From Myxococcales bacterium (GTDB lineage Bacteria > Myxococcota_A > Polyangia > Polyangiales > Polyangiaceae), in NCBI GenBank assembly GCA_025362165.1, contig JANYHY010000043.1, positions 1 through 5,558 on the forward strand: a stretch of 5,558 bases of DNA, written 5' to 3'. Of this stretch, positions 5,440 to 5,558 are shown piece after piece. A model generated the notes under the pieces. That model worked only from the letters and a program-made list of their open reading frames with translations, ran no database searches and was not told the DNA's origin. The stretch's first letter is position 1; each line of letters opens with the position of its first letter. The translations under genes and the position numbers were made by a program.

Positions 5440-5558
5440 GTGCCGTTGCGCCAGTGGGTGCTGACGGTCCCCTTCGCGTGGCGCAAGCGCTTGGCGTACG
5501 ACGGAGCGCTGTGGTCCGCGTTGACGCGACTGTTCACCAAGGTGGTGTCGCGGTTGTA
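5440..5558 (+). pseudogene. IS91-like transposase fragment, N-terminus missing
   Basis: The frame reads Pro-Leu-Arg-Gln-Trp-Val-Leu-Thr-Val-Pro-Phe-Ala-Trp-Arg-Lys-Arg-Leu-Ala-Tyr-Asp, then ALWSALTRLFTKVV, and runs off the window edge. The block Arg-Gln-Trp-Val-Leu-Thr-Val-Pro-Phe followed by Arg-Leu-Ala-Tyr-Asp is characteristic, from memory, of the start of the Y2 (HUH) transposase domain in IS91-family proteins. Complete members carry a Cys-rich zinc-binding domain of about 100 residues before this block. Here a stop at 5374-5376 leaves at most 22 codons ahead of it, with no zinc-finger cysteine pattern in this or the other two forward frames. The gene therefore appears 5'-truncated; whether the rest downstream is intact cannot be seen. 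Confidence 0.65.

Noticed and set aside
1..5558. CRISPR array, tRNA or rRNA genes
   Set aside because: No regularly spaced repeats, no cloverleaf and no conserved rRNA segment were seen on either strand; the two-copy repeat has no array structure.

Overview
The window is GC-rich DNA whose main content is one forward-strand set of six tightly packed genes for secreted envelope proteins (697-5325). Several marks point to Myxococcota, probably Polyangiales: high GC, many lipoproteins with low-complexity linkers, c-type-cytochrome-like lipoproteins with odd CXnCH spacing, and a signal peptide + TPR + Ig-like + beta-barrel protein. This placement is inferred from protein style; the window contains no rRNA or marker gene.

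Layout. Positions 1-696 hold no gene I can support. They contain a 43-bp direct repeat in two copies (7-49 and 270-312, 41 of 43 identical), an unexplained open stretch (302-556) and a perfect small hairpin (566-583). The gene set then runs: (1) a lipoprotein with a CX3CH cytochrome-like domain (697-1245); (2) a 65-70 residue DUF4266 lipoprotein ending in Gly-Cys-Gly-Cys-Asn (1252-1452); (3) a DUF3570 outer-membrane beta-barrel protein (1486-2793); (4) a lipoprotein with two CXXCH motifs flanking a carboxypeptidase-regulatory-like beta domain (2790-3269); (5) a lipoprotein with a CX4CH motif (3269-3799); (6) a periplasmic TPR/Ig-like protein with a C-terminal barrel (3796-5325). The last three junctions are start/stop overlaps, so genes 3-6 are very likely translationally coupled. 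Positions 5326-5558 hold an imperfect hairpin and then the start of a region coding for an N-terminally truncated IS91-like transposase that runs off the window.

How the genes may work together. DUF4266 and DUF3570 proteins are known neighbours in many Gram-negative bacteria, commonly beside a thioredoxin-like protein and an ApbE-type flavin transferase. Here neither partner is present inside the window; the pair is instead embedded among three different heme-motif lipoproteins and a second barrel protein. My inference is an envelope redox or metal-handling module spanning the outer membrane: lipoprotein electron carriers, a small Cys-tailed lipoprotein, and two barrels. The substrate and direction of electron flow cannot be read from the sequence.
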